From Parvularia atlantis (Eukaryota > Opisthokonta > Rotosphaerida), in NCBI GenBank assembly GCA_943704415.1, contig CALSCO010001386.1, forward strand, positions 1 through 64,000: a stretch of 64,000 nucleotides of DNA, given 5' to 3'. The stretch's first letter is position 1; each line of letters starts with the position of its first letter. The notes under the pieces were generated by a model. The model searched no databases. It worked only from the letters and a program-made list of their open reading frames with translations, and was not told the origin of the DNA. Of this stretch, positions 54,942 through 63,954 are shown piece by piece. Made by a program: the position numbers and the translations under genes.

Positions 54942-56481
54942 TCAGCGAACGCGGCCTGCACACGACGCGTTTGAGCCGCAGCGACAGCACGCGAAGCACG
55001 CGCAGCACGCGCAGCACGCGACGGGCGCACCGGGGCGCATCGGCTTCTTGAACGTCTTCTTCTCGTCCGCCGGCTTCGGGTGCAGCTCCTCGTAGATGAA
55101 CGACTCGGTCAGCTCGGCCGGGTCGCTCACCTCCGACTGCGAGGCGCGCGCGGTCAGCACGGACGCGGGCGGGCGAGGGCACGAGGCCACGCACGTTCTT
55201 GTCGATCGTCAGGTTGAGCTCGTCCGTGCCGATCTGGATCACGGCCGCCTTGCATGACGAGTAGAGCATGCGCTCCTTGACCTTGGACTTCATCGGGCAG
55301 CTGTAGATGAAGACTGTTGCATGGCGCGCCGAAGCGGGTCAGCCTCTCCACCGCGCGCGCGCGCGCCCGCAGCCGCGTGGCGCACCGATTGAGTCGATCG
55401 TGTTGTCCTCGAACGCGTGGCGGTAGCGGAAGAAGTGGTACCGTGGCTCGTCCAGCGGCGTCAGGCCCGTGATCTCGCCCGCGTCGATGTTGCTGGCGCT
55501 GACCAGGTCGATGACCTCGCCCGTCGCGTTGATTTTCTGCGCGCGGTGCACGCGAGGTGGGGGCGTGAGGGCGGCGTGCAAGCGGGCGGGCAATGCGCGT
55601 TCGCCGCGCACCAGCTGCACGTAGTTGACCGCGCCGCTGACAAAGTCGTTCATCTTCTCCTTGGCCGCGTCGGTCATGGGGAAGAACACGCCGTGCACGT
55701 GCGCCTTCTTTGTCGTCACGCCGACCTCCGAGCCCGACTGGGTGGTGCGCAGGGCGGCCGGCACGTGAGCGCTGCGTGAGGGGGCGTCGAGCGCGAACCT
55801 CCTCCTTGCGCATGCGCGCGATCTCCTCCTCGCGGGCCGTCAGCGGCGCGCTGGCCGTCACCGACGAGCGGTGCTTCTCGTAGCCGTCCCACGAGAAGTC
55901 GCGCTGGGCGGGGCGGCGGGGCGTGTTTGAGCGCGGTGTAGAAAGCGGGGCGCGACGCACCTTGTCCGTGCCGTACAGGTCGTCGACAAAGTGGTTGTCG
56001 CCGAGCGACTTCTTGAGCGTCGAGCGCGTCGAGGCGTAGAGCATCTTGTCGCGGACCTGGTGCGGCGCAGCGCGGCGCGACGTGGCGGGTCAGGCGGGGC
56101 GTGTGCGCTGGTGTTTTGCGTCGCGGGCGGGCGCCGTGCCTTGGCCAGGTCCGGCACGTAGCACAGGAACGCCCAGTCGTAGCCGAGGCCGGTCTTCTTG
56201 TCGAGGCGGTAGGCGATGTAGCACGGCGCCTTGTCCTCGAGCAGCGTCTGGATCCCGCCAAAGTCCTCCTCGAACGAGCCGCCGACGGGCAGCGTCGCCG
56301 CGTGCACGAGCGTCTCTGCGCCGCGCGTGAGCGCCGCGCCCACCACGCCGCGCCCACGCCGCGCCCACGCCGCACCGTTCTCGATCACGATCTTGACCGC
56401 GCGCGTGCCGTCCGACGACACGGCCTGCGCAAACAGGTCCGCGAGCTCGGCCGAGACGTTGATGCCCGACGCGTGCGACAT
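54942..56481 (-). CDS. TWF: Twinfilin
   Basis: Actin-monomer-binding and filament-capping protein with two ADF-H domains. The start at 56481 gives MSHASGINVSAELADLFAQA. ADF-H 1: RAVKIVIENG, APCYIAYRLDKKTGLGYDWA, FLCYVPDLAKVRDKMLYAST, RSTLKKSLGDNHFVDDLYGT. The linker has SAPLTAREEEIARMRKEE. ADF-H 2: GVFFPMTDAAKEKMNDFVSG, HFFRYRHAFEDNTIDSI, FIYSCPMKSKVKERMLYSSC, IQIGTDELNLTIDKNV. The tail (ELTESFIYEELHPKPADEKK, TFKKPMRPG) ends GRVR when a 75-nt intron is removed. That intron is a multiple of three without stops, so retention would add a Cys-rich ACCACCACFACC tail to the same stop. Confidence 0.93.
54989..55022 (-). repeat. 9-nt tandem repeat in twinfilin last intron
   Basis: Copies of a 9-nt unit (acgcgcagc on the plus strand, with one variant) lie inside the last intron of twinfilin. 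Read through, they would encode repeated Ala-Cys-Cys. Confidence 0.75.
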
Positions 56482-56506
56482 GCCTGCCTGCGATCCACCG
56501 AAACCG

Positions 56507-57655
56507 ATGGCGGCGACGACGTCGGCCGACGCACTGCCCGCGCCGCTCGCGTTCTGCACGGCCCAGACCGTGCTCGACCACGTCCTCCTCGTCACCATCA
56601 ACCGCCCGGCCAAGCTCAACGCGCTCAGCGCCGAGGCCAGCGCTGAGCTGTCGCGCGTCTGGGACCACTTCGAGGCCAACCCGGAGCTGTGGGTCGCGAT
56701 CGTGACCGGCGCCGGCGAACGCGCGTTCTGCGCCGGCTTCGGTGCGGCGCAGCGATGGGGGCCGGCCGGGCCGCGTCGACTGACATCGCGCCGCCCCCGC
56801 GCGCAGATCTCTCGACCGACCCGAACAAGGTGAGCAAGATGGACACGGGCGGCGCGACCGTGCGCACGGGCTTTGGCGGGCTCGCGCAGCGCGAGACGTG
56901 CTTCAAGCCCATCATTGCCGCGGTCAACGTGCGCGCGCCCCCGAGCGTCCAGTCGCGCTGCTGCTGAGACGTGCACGCGCGTGCGTACGTGCGCAGGGCG
57001 TGGCGCACGGCGGCGGCTTCGAGCTCGCGCTGGCCTGCGACGTGATCCTCGCGTCCGAGCGCGCCTCGTTCGCCCTGCCCGAGCCCAAGCGCGGCCTCGC
57101 GGCGCTCGCGGGCGGGCTCGTGCGGCTGCCACGCGTGATTGGTGTGGCTGCCCTGCTGCTGCTGCTGCTTGCGTGCGTGCGTGCGTGCTTGACGCGGCGT
57201 GCGCCAGGCGTGCACCGCGCGATGGGCATGATCCTCACGGGCAAGACGGCGACGGCCGTGGAGGGCCTGCAGCTGGGCTGGGTCAACGAGGTCGTGCCGC
57301 ACGATGTCAGCTGCCGCGCTTGCGTGCACCGTCGTCTTGCTCATCACCCGCGCAGAAACTGCTCCCGCGCGCGCTCGAGTACGCGCGCATGATCATCGAC
57401 TGCTCGCCCGACTCGATCGCGGCCAGCAAGGCACGCGCGCTGTCGCCGAAGCGGATGGCGGCCAGGGCTGACACGCGCGTGCGCACACCGCAGCGCACGG
57501 TCGCCCTCTCGCTCGAGACGCCCAGTGTGTACCGCGCGATGGACGCGCAGAACAAGCTGCCCGAGGTGCGCGGCATGCTCAAGGGCGACAACATGCGCGA
57601 GGGCCTGGCCGCGTTCATGCAGAAGCGCGCGCCGCGCTGGAAGAGCCGTCTGTAG
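56507..57655 (+). CDS. Enoyl-CoA hydratase/isomerase family enzyme
   Basis: Crotonase-fold enzyme. The start MAATTSADALPAPLAFCTAQ has few acids, so mitochondrial import is possible. VLLVTINRPAKLNALSAEAS and WVAIVTGAGERAFCAGFDL form the first oxyanion strand; GVAHGGGFELALACDVILAS forms the second. FALPEPKRGLAALAGGLVRL has the conserved PExxxGL block, with Glu in the position often catalytic. Then LTGKTATAVEGLQLGWVNEV and a C-terminal helix ending KRAPRWKSRL. The KPIIAAVNG and RAPRWK features occur in carnitinyl-CoA dehydratase and crotonobetaine-type members, so the substrate is uncertain. Its start codon lies 25 bp from that of twinfilin. Confidence 0.88.
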
Positions 57656-57681
57656 CGTGCTCGTGAGGGACACAATGACGA

Positions 57682-58996
57682 TCACAGCTCGTCGTGCGTC
57701 GTGCGCAGGCGCGGGCACTCGGCCCAGAGCAGGTATGTGAGCCGCGAGTCAACGATGTCAGGCCCGGGCTGGCGTCGCGCAGCGCAGCGTGAGCAAGCAC
57801 AGCCGCGCACAGCGGCGCGCGCACCTCGGCAAACGTGTCGCCCTCGCGCTCGTTCTCCGGGTTGAAGCGCACGACGCGGCCACGCCCGGCGTTGCCCACG
57901 TAGCCCTTTGGCGCGCGCAGGTCAGCACGGTGCGCGGGGCGTGCGTGTGCGGGAGCGCTCACCCAGCCGTCCGGGCCGAAGACCACGTCGCTCGCGCGCT
58001 CCATGTGGCGCAGCACGACCGAGTCCTCGTACGCCCCAAACTGCGCGCGTGTGCGTCAGCCGTGAGCGTGCGGCACAGGCGGCGCGCACAGCGTTGAAGA
58101 TGAACACGTCGTTACGCGTCTTGCTCGCTGCGTACAGCTTGCCGTTCGGGCCGAACGAGAGGCCGGTCCAGCCGGCCTCGCGCCACTCGCCGTCGCTGTG
58201 CAGCGGCAGCTTTGCAAACTCCTTGACGTCGTCGGGCGTGCCGTCGACGGGCACGCGGAAGATCTGGCGCGCGAGGTCAGGCGTGCGCGGGCGCGCTTGC
58301 GACAAACGACCTTGTCGTGCTCGTACAGGTTGCACGTCGGCTTGCCGTTGACGAGCTCGGACGTGCAGTGGCTCGCGAAGAACACCTCGCCGTTGCGCAC
58401 CGCCACGCCAAAGACCGCCGGCAGCCCCTTGGCGAGCACCTTGACGAGCTGCTCCTGCAGCGCGCACAGAGTTAGCCCTTGCGCCGCCCGGCCGGACACG
58501 CCCGCGCACCGTGCGCAGGTCGTACTTGAGCACGGCGGCGTCTTGCGCCATGCCGCAACCCACGTACAGGTGGTCGCCGTCGATCGCCAGGCCCTCCGGG
58601 AAGCAGCGCTGCAGCTCTGGCCCGGTCTTCATCGGGCCCAGCGCCTTGAGGTAGTCCTTGACGTCGTACTTGGCGACCGTCGGCGGCTGCTTGCGCAGGT
58701 CGCCGTACGAGGCCACGTATAGGACGCGGTCCTTGATCGCCAGGCCCGTCGGAAAGCGGTTCGGGTAGACCTGCGCCGCAGCGGCGCGGCGCTAAGTGTG
58801 CCTGTGCATGCGCTCGCGTCGCTCGGCGTACCTTGCCGTGCGGCACACTCGGCGGCACCGCGCCCGCCTTGACATTGTAGATCATGACCTCGTGCTGCTG
58901 CTGGTGCGACAGGTACAGGCACTTGCCGCCGAGCGCGTCGCCCGGCCGCGCCGCCAGCAGCGCGAGCAGCACGAACGCGAGAAGGTTCGCCGGCAT
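57682..58996 (-). CDS. Secreted SMP-30/NHL-like beta-propeller
   Basis: MPANLLAFVLLALLAARPGD then ALGGKC is a signal peptide. The mature part shows repeated four-strand blades: CLYLSHQQQHEVMIYNVKAG, PNRFPTGLAIKDRVLYVASY, GDLRKQPPTVAKYDVKDYL, CFPEGLAIDGDHLYVGCGMA, AVFGVAVRNGEVFFASHC, WTGLSFGPNGKLYAASKTRN, VVFGPDGWVS and NAGRGRVVRFNP. The GLAIDGDxLYV pattern is shared by SMP-30/gluconolactonase and NHL propellers. I cannot assign catalysis. The end after the last intron is DIVDSRLTYLLWAECP..HDEL. A C-terminal HDEL is the ER-retention signal of yeast and many protists, so the protein is predicted to stay in the ER lumen. The stop is 26 bp from the convergent stop. Confidence 0.82.
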
Positions 58997-59043
58997 ACGT
59001 CGCAGCAGTGGGATGCTGACGGTCTCTTTCGTCGAAAAGCAAC

Positions 59044-59822
59044 ATGGTGAGCCGTCACCCAACCCGAACGACGCCCGCTCCCGCACCCCTCCCGCACCTC
59101 CCCGCACGCCACCCGCGCACGCACCGCACACACGGACGGACGGATGGATGGACGGATGGACGGATGGACGGATGGATGGGCGCATGCGAGGGAATGGGGG
59201 CGCTGATGCACCGCACGCGCGCGCCACTTAGGCCGAGGCTGCAACAGCGACGCTGCGCACGCGCAAGTTCATGACCAACCCGCTGCTGCAGCGGAAGCAG
59301 ATGGTGCGCGCGCGACGCAGCAGGCAGCACAGACACCGCAGGGCTCACGCCGCACGGGCAGGTCGTGGACGTGATCCACCCCGGCCGCGCCAACGTGCCC
59401 AAGGACGAGGTGCGCGACATCCTCGGCAAGATGTACAAGGCCGACAAGGCCAACATCTTCGTCTTCGGGTTCAAGACCCAGTTTGGCGGCGGCCGCTCGA
59501 GCGGCTTCGGCTTCATCTACGACACGATCGACGCGGCCAAGAAGTACGAGCCCAAGTACCGGCTGGCACGGGTGCGCGCGCGGGCTTGCGCGGGCCGTTG
59601 GCGCCGACGCGGTCGTGCTGACGCCGGGCGCGGGGCCGGGGGCGGCAGCACGGTCTCTTCACCAAGGAGATCTCGACGCGCAAGCAGCGCAAGGAGCGCA
59701 AGAACCGCACCAAGAAGGTCCGTGGTGTCAAGAAGGCTAAGGTCACGTCGGGCAAGAAGGTGCGCGGGCGGCCGCTGGAGGCGTGTGTGCGAGGGGCCTT
59801 GACGACGGCGTGTCTGCAGTGA
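59044..59822 (+). CDS. RPS24: Ribosomal protein eS24
   Basis: Small-subunit ribosomal protein. Joined exons give [96 protein letters not shown] and [19 protein letters not shown], matching eS24 end to end. The first coding exon is only the ATG (59044-59046), followed by a 185-nt intron ending CCACTTAG. The last intron (59760-59819) is directly followed by TGA (59820-59822), so the last coding exon is only the stop. That last intron is 60 nt without stops; retention would add 20 residues ([10 protein letters not shown]..). The middle introns follow QRKQM and YRLAR. Confidence 0.94.
59133..59179 (+). repeat. GGAC/GGAT tetranucleotide repeat in eS24 intron 1
   Basis: About eleven copies of ggac or ggat in a row lie within the first intron of eS24, the longest intron found in the window (59047-59231). 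It is a simple microsatellite. Confidence 0.85.
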
Positions 59823-59984
59823 GCGGGCGCAAGCGGCCGGGCGCGTCGCGAGCGCGTGGGAGCGAGGGGGAGACTTGGTGTGCTCGGGTGTGTGCGCCGC
59901 CCGCGCGCGCGTCTGGTGCTTGTGCTTGCCTGCCTCTCAGCGCTGCCGCGCCGCCATGCCACTTTTCCCGTTGCCGTCGGTCCG

Positions 59985-61460
59985 ATGCGCACGCGGCGCG
60001 ATCTGCACGCCGGCCGCAACGACTTTGCGTGCGGCGGGCGCTGCGTGCTCGCGCACAACCGCTACACGCTCTACGGCATATACGCGATGCTGCTCGTCGC
60101 CGCGCCGCTCTCCGCGGGCTTTGTGTGCGTGCCGCGTGGGCTGCACGCGCGGCCGATGCTTACGCGCGCCCGCTCACGCGCAGCCTGCCGAATCTCGTTG
60201 CGCAGGTGCGCCGCCGCATCGCGCCGCGCCCAACCGACGCGGAGCCCGCAGGTCTCATGGCTGCTCGCCCTCGTCTTCGTCGCCCTTGTTCTGCTCACGC
60301 TCGGCGCGCTGACGGCGACGGCCGTGCGCGACCCGGGGATTGTGCCGCGCGGCACGCATCTGCCGCCCGAGGTGCTCGAGGACGCGGCGGCGCTGCGCGC
60401 GCTCAAGGCCGACATGTGCCCGCGCCCGCGCTGCAATCGGCGCGACCGGCCGGCCGCTCACCGCCGCCGCGCAGGCCGTTCATGCGCCCGCTGTACCGCC
60501 CGATCGAGGTCAACGGCGTCACGGTCGAGCTCAAGTTCTGCTACACCTGCCGCCGCTTCCGCCTCCCGCGCAGCAGCCACTGCAGCGACTGCGACAATTG
60601 CGTCGGTGAGCGCGAGCGAGCTTGCGGGCGCCGGTCGCGTGCTGACGGCGGCGCTCGCAGACCACTTTGACCACCGTGCGCCGCAAACGCACTGCCGCGA
60701 GAGCGCGCCTGCTGACCGCCGGCGCCGCACACAGACTGCCCCTGGGTGGGCAACTGCATCGGCCGGCGCAACTATGGCACCTTTGTGGCGTTCCTGCTCT
60801 CGGCCACGGCGCTGCTGGCGTTCGCGGTCGCGTGCTGCGTGCTCAACCTGTACCTGCTCGCGAAGGGCGCCGAGGCCGACGGCGCGGCCGAGGCCGTGCG
60901 CGTCGCCTTTGCCAGCAGCCCCGTTAGGTGCGTGGCGGCCTGGCAGCAGCTCGCCTGCTGCTGATGCTGGCCCCTTCAGCGTCATCCTCACGATCTTCTG
61001 TGGCCTGATCGGGCTCAACGTGGGCGGGCTCGCCGTGTTCCACCTGTGCTGCGTCGTCACGCACACGACGACGAACGAGTTTGTGCGCGCCCCGCCCTGG
61101 CCTCCGCGCACACACGCCACTGACTGGCGGCGCGCAGGTCAAGATCAACGCCACCGAGACCGGCTTCGACGTGACAAACCCGTACTCACTCGGCTACGTC
61201 GGCAACGTCGTGCGCGCCCTGTTTGGCCCGCAGCACCCGACGTGCGCTCGCGGTGGCGCGAGTCCGGTGCACAGCAGCACGCTGACGGCGCGCGCGTGCG
61301 CAGGTACCTCGGCGCCAGCGAACCGCTCAGCGCCGCCGAGGCGGCCGAATGGGACGCCGCGCAGGCCGCGATGACGGCCGCGTACGACTCGATCGACGTG
61401 ACCGTGCCGCCGGGCGCTGGTGCCCCCGTGCTCGTGTACAGGCCAGCTCAGCTTGTCTAG
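59985..61460 (+). CDS. DHHC palmitoyltransferase
   Basis: S-acylates cytosolic Cys residues at Golgi or plasma membrane. The start at 59985 gives MRTRRDLHAGRNDFACGGRC. Membrane helices: LYGIYAMLLVAAPLSAGFV, WLLALVFVALVLLTLGALT, VAFLLSATALLAFAVACCVL, VILTIFCGLIGLNVGGLAVF. The Cys-rich domain is [50 protein letters not shown]. The second His codon of DHHC is itself split by an intron (C at one end, AC at the other). TTxE is seen as HTTTNEF, and NPYSLGYVGNV is the PaCCT-like asparagine motif. The tail is Ala/Pro-rich. An upstream coding exon cannot be excluded. Confidence 0.92.
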   Translation: MRTRRDLHAGRNDFACGGRCVLAHNRYTLYGIYAMLLVAAPLSAGFVCVPRGLHARPMLTRARSRAACRISLRRCAAASRRAQPTRSPQVSWLLALVFVALVLLTLGALTATAVRDPGIVPRGTHLPPEVLEDAAALRALKADMCPRPRCNRRDRPAAHRRRAGRSCARCTARSRSTASRSSSSSATPAAASASRAAATAATATIASVSASELAGAGRVLTAALADHFDHRAPQTHCRESAPADRRRRTQTAPGWATASAGATMAPLWRSCSRPRRCWRSRSRAACSTCTCSRRAPRPTARPRPCASPLPAAPLGAWRPGSSSPAADAGPFSVILTIFCGLIGLNVGGLAVFHLCCVVTHTTTNEFVRAPPWPPRTHATDWRRAGQDQRHRDRLRRDKPVLTRLRRQRRARPVWPAAPDVRSRWRESGAQQHADGARVRRYLGASEPLSAAEAAEWDAAQAAMTAAYDSIDVTVPPGAGAPVLVYRPAQLV

Positions 61461-61482
61461 ATTGCAGCCGCAGGAGAGAACA

Positions 61483-63430
61483 TTACACCGTCACGCCTCC
61501 GTTCGCCGCGCCGGCCGGCTCGCACTCGGTCGCGACCGTCCCGAGCAGCTCCATTGTGTCCTTGTCGCGGAAGATCATCTCGCCGCTCTCCACCGTGACC
61601 TTCACCGCAGGCGTCAGGCAGCGCGAGGCGGCGCGGTCGCACACGCGCACCAGCACGTTCTCGGCCAGGGCGGACATGAGCGGCTGCTGCGGCAGGCCGT
61701 CCATGCCGAGCGCCGCCGTGCCGTTCGAGCCGAGCCGGGCGCTCCCGGTGCTGCCCGGCAGGCTCGCCTGGACCATCTCGGCGATCATGTTCTGCGGCGT
61801 GAGCGCGTCGCTCGGGCGGAAGCTCGAGCCGAACGGCAGGATCGACATGCGGTGCTCGTAGTTTTCTGCCAGCCGTCGTGAGCACGGCAGCCGTGCGCGT
61901 GTTGCGCACGCACCGTGCGCCTCGTACAGCCGGTTCATCACGCCCACAATTTGGTTGTACCGCTTTACGTACTCGTCCTCCTGCGACCCGACCAGGTTGC
62001 CCCCGCAGTCGTAGCAGTACCAGCGCTGGGCGTCGGTGAGCAGCTGCGCGGCACGTCCACGGCGCCGTGTCAGCGAGGCGGCGCGCGACAAAGATACGCG
62101 CGCACCCCCTCGCGGATGCTCGGGAAGTGGCACATCTGGTGGTAGTAGCGCTCGCACTGGCTGCACGCGACCAGCTGGTTGCCGTAGTACGACATCGGCC
62201 CGCGGCACATCTGGCAGGCGTAGTCGGGCGTCTTATCTGCGGGCCAGGCACAGGCGTCAGCGTGCGCACGCACGGCACGTGGCTTTGCGCGGCGCGCCTG
62301 CCCGCCGCCGGGCCCTGCGCGCGGTCGAGAGAGTGCCGGCCCACGAGCTGCTGCTGGCCACCGCGCGCGCGCTCAGCTCGTCGGTCTCGGCGCGCCGGCC
62401 GCGCAGCTCGTCGCTAATGCCCTGCGCGTGCCGCCGCCGGGGTGAGAACACCCGCGCGCGGAGTGCGCGTGCAGCGTGCCTGCAGCGCGTCGTCACCCAA
62501 AAACAGGCCGTCCATCTGCCGCAGGCGCCGTGCGCGGCTGCGGCGCTTGGCACCGCCGTCGCTCTCCGCCTCTGCGCGCACGGTGAGCGGCTGCCGGCGC
62601 ATGCGAGGCGCATCGCCCGCACCGGGCTCCTCTTCGTGCGCCCGCTTGACCACCCGGGCGCGCGGTGGCGCGCTGTCGGTGCTCGCCGTCGTCGGCGGCG
62701 ACTCGGGGCGCCCCTCGTTGTCGCTTGACGTGTGCGGCGGCTTGGCCCGCTTGTACTTGCGCGCGGGCGTGCGCTCCTGCTCCTCGGCCGTGCGCCCGAG
62801 ACGCGCAGGGCCTGCTGTGCGTGAGCGCTGGCACGACGCACGGCAGGGTGCGCCGCACCGTTCAGGCGGCTGCGCATGTACTGCGCCGAAAAGTCCGTGC
62901 CGTGGTTGCGGTCGAACGTCTGGGCGCCTAGTTAAGCGGCGTGCTGTGCGCGCCCGCGTCGCACCTGCAGCAGCTGCGTGATGTGCTCGACCAGGTGCAC
63001 AAGAAAGAGCGCCTTGTCGCTGAACGGCGCGCCCTGGAGAAAGCTGCGTTGTGGGCGCGGTGCGTTGTGGGCACGGGCGAAGATGTGCAGCCGCGCTGCG
63101 CACGCACCACTCGCGCCAGCGGCACGGGCCCGGCAGGACGTAGCGGTTAGTGTGGCCCTGGATGTGGTTGCGCCACTTCTTCCAGTTGTCGAACGTGAGC
63201 GTGCACTGCGCCCACGTGCAGAGGAAGAACGGGCGGTTGACGCCGCTGTCGTCGGGCTCGTCGTCCTGCTGCTGCGCATCGGCGGCGACGGGCGCCTGCG
63301 GCCGTGCGGGTGCCGATGGCCGGCTCGGCAACGTGGCCGTCGTGGCCGTCGTGGCCGTCGTGGCCGTCGTGGCCGTCGTGGCCGTCGTGGCCGCCGACGC
63401 AGACGACGCACCGACGTCCGCCGCCGCCAT
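61483..63430 (-). CDS. C2H2 zinc finger and PHD finger nuclear protein
   Basis: The start gives MAAADVGASSASAATTATTA, a run of Ala-Thr-Thr repeats. A C2H2 finger follows: FLCTWAQCTLTFDNWKKWRN, HIQGH. Then FLQGAPFSDKALFLVHLVEH and a basic region rich in RKYKRAKPP, RRSRARRLRQ and acidic Ser blocks, likely nuclear localisation. A PHD finger is formed by YACQMCRGPMSYYGNQLVAC, SQCERYYHQMCHFPSIREGV and, after an intron, RWYCYDCGG: Cys4-His-Cys3 spacing. A C-terminal domain (KRYNQIVGVMNRLYEAH, MSILPFGSSFRP, VTVESGEMIFRDKDTMELLG) is unrecognised. It is probably a chromatin-associated regulator; no closer family is claimed. Introns between the basic blocks are less certain. Confidence 0.7.
63332..63393 (-). 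repeat. 9-nt tandem repeat coding Ala-Thr-Thr
   Basis: About seven near-perfect copies of the 9-nt unit cgtggccgt encode ATT repeats at the N-terminus of the C2H2/PHD protein. They are pure at DNA level, so expansion is recent. Confidence 0.9.
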
Positions 63431-63454
63431 GCTGCAAATCTACTCATCGAGCCA

Positions 63455-63954
63455 ATGGCACCGGCGGTCGGTGACGCACCGGCTGACGCCAACGAGCGTG
63501 CGCGCGTCGCCCCCCACCGCCGAGAGGGCGCGCGCTCACACGCGTGCGGCGCAGACTGCGTCGGGCCGAGTAGCGAGCAGGCCGGCAAGGCCGTGTCGTG
63601 TGAGGGGTGCCCGAACCAGCAGGTGTGTGCGACGGCGGAGAAGGGTCCCGACCCCGGTGCGCGCCCGACGGCCAACAGGTGGCGGCGAGGACGACTGACC
63701 GCGGCACGGCGCGCGCCGCAGACATCCCGGCCATCCAGGCGCGCCTCGCGGGCGTGCGGCGCAAGGTGCTCGTGCTCTCGGGCAAGGGCGGCGTTGGCAA
63801 GAGCACGTTCGCGTCGCAGCTCGCCTTCGCGCTCGCGCACGACGCCACGACCCAGGTCGGCCTGATGGACATCGACATCTGCGGGCCGTCCGTGCCCAAG
63901 ATCATGGGCGTCGAGGGCGAGCAGATTCACCAGAGCGGCAGCGGGTGGTCGCCG
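63455..63954 (+). CDS. NUBP1: NUBP1/Nbp35 cytosolic Fe-S scaffold (5' part)
   Basis: P-loop scaffold of the cytosolic iron-sulfur assembly pathway; only the first exons lie in the window. The ATG at 63455 gives [14 protein letters not shown], spliced to [34 protein letters not shown]: the N-terminal four-Cys cluster motif of Nbp35 (C-x13-C-x2-C-x5-C). Then [20 protein letters not shown] and [17 protein letters not shown] hold the deviant Walker [21 protein letters not shown] and HQSGSGWSP match NUBP1 exactly. The last exon ends at 63954; a GTGCGC donor follows and its acceptor lies beyond the window. It is divergent from the C2H2/PHD gene, 24 bp between start codons. Confidence 0.94.

Noticed and set aside
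59047-59231. snoRNA in eS24 intron 1
   Set aside because: Ribosomal protein introns often host snoRNAs and a ctgatg string is present, but there is no paired C and D box with terminal stem and no H/ACA layout.
63332-63393. CRISPR-like or minisatellite array
   Set aside because: The 9-nt units are contiguous without spacers and encode an in-frame Ala-Thr-Thr run at a protein N-terminus.
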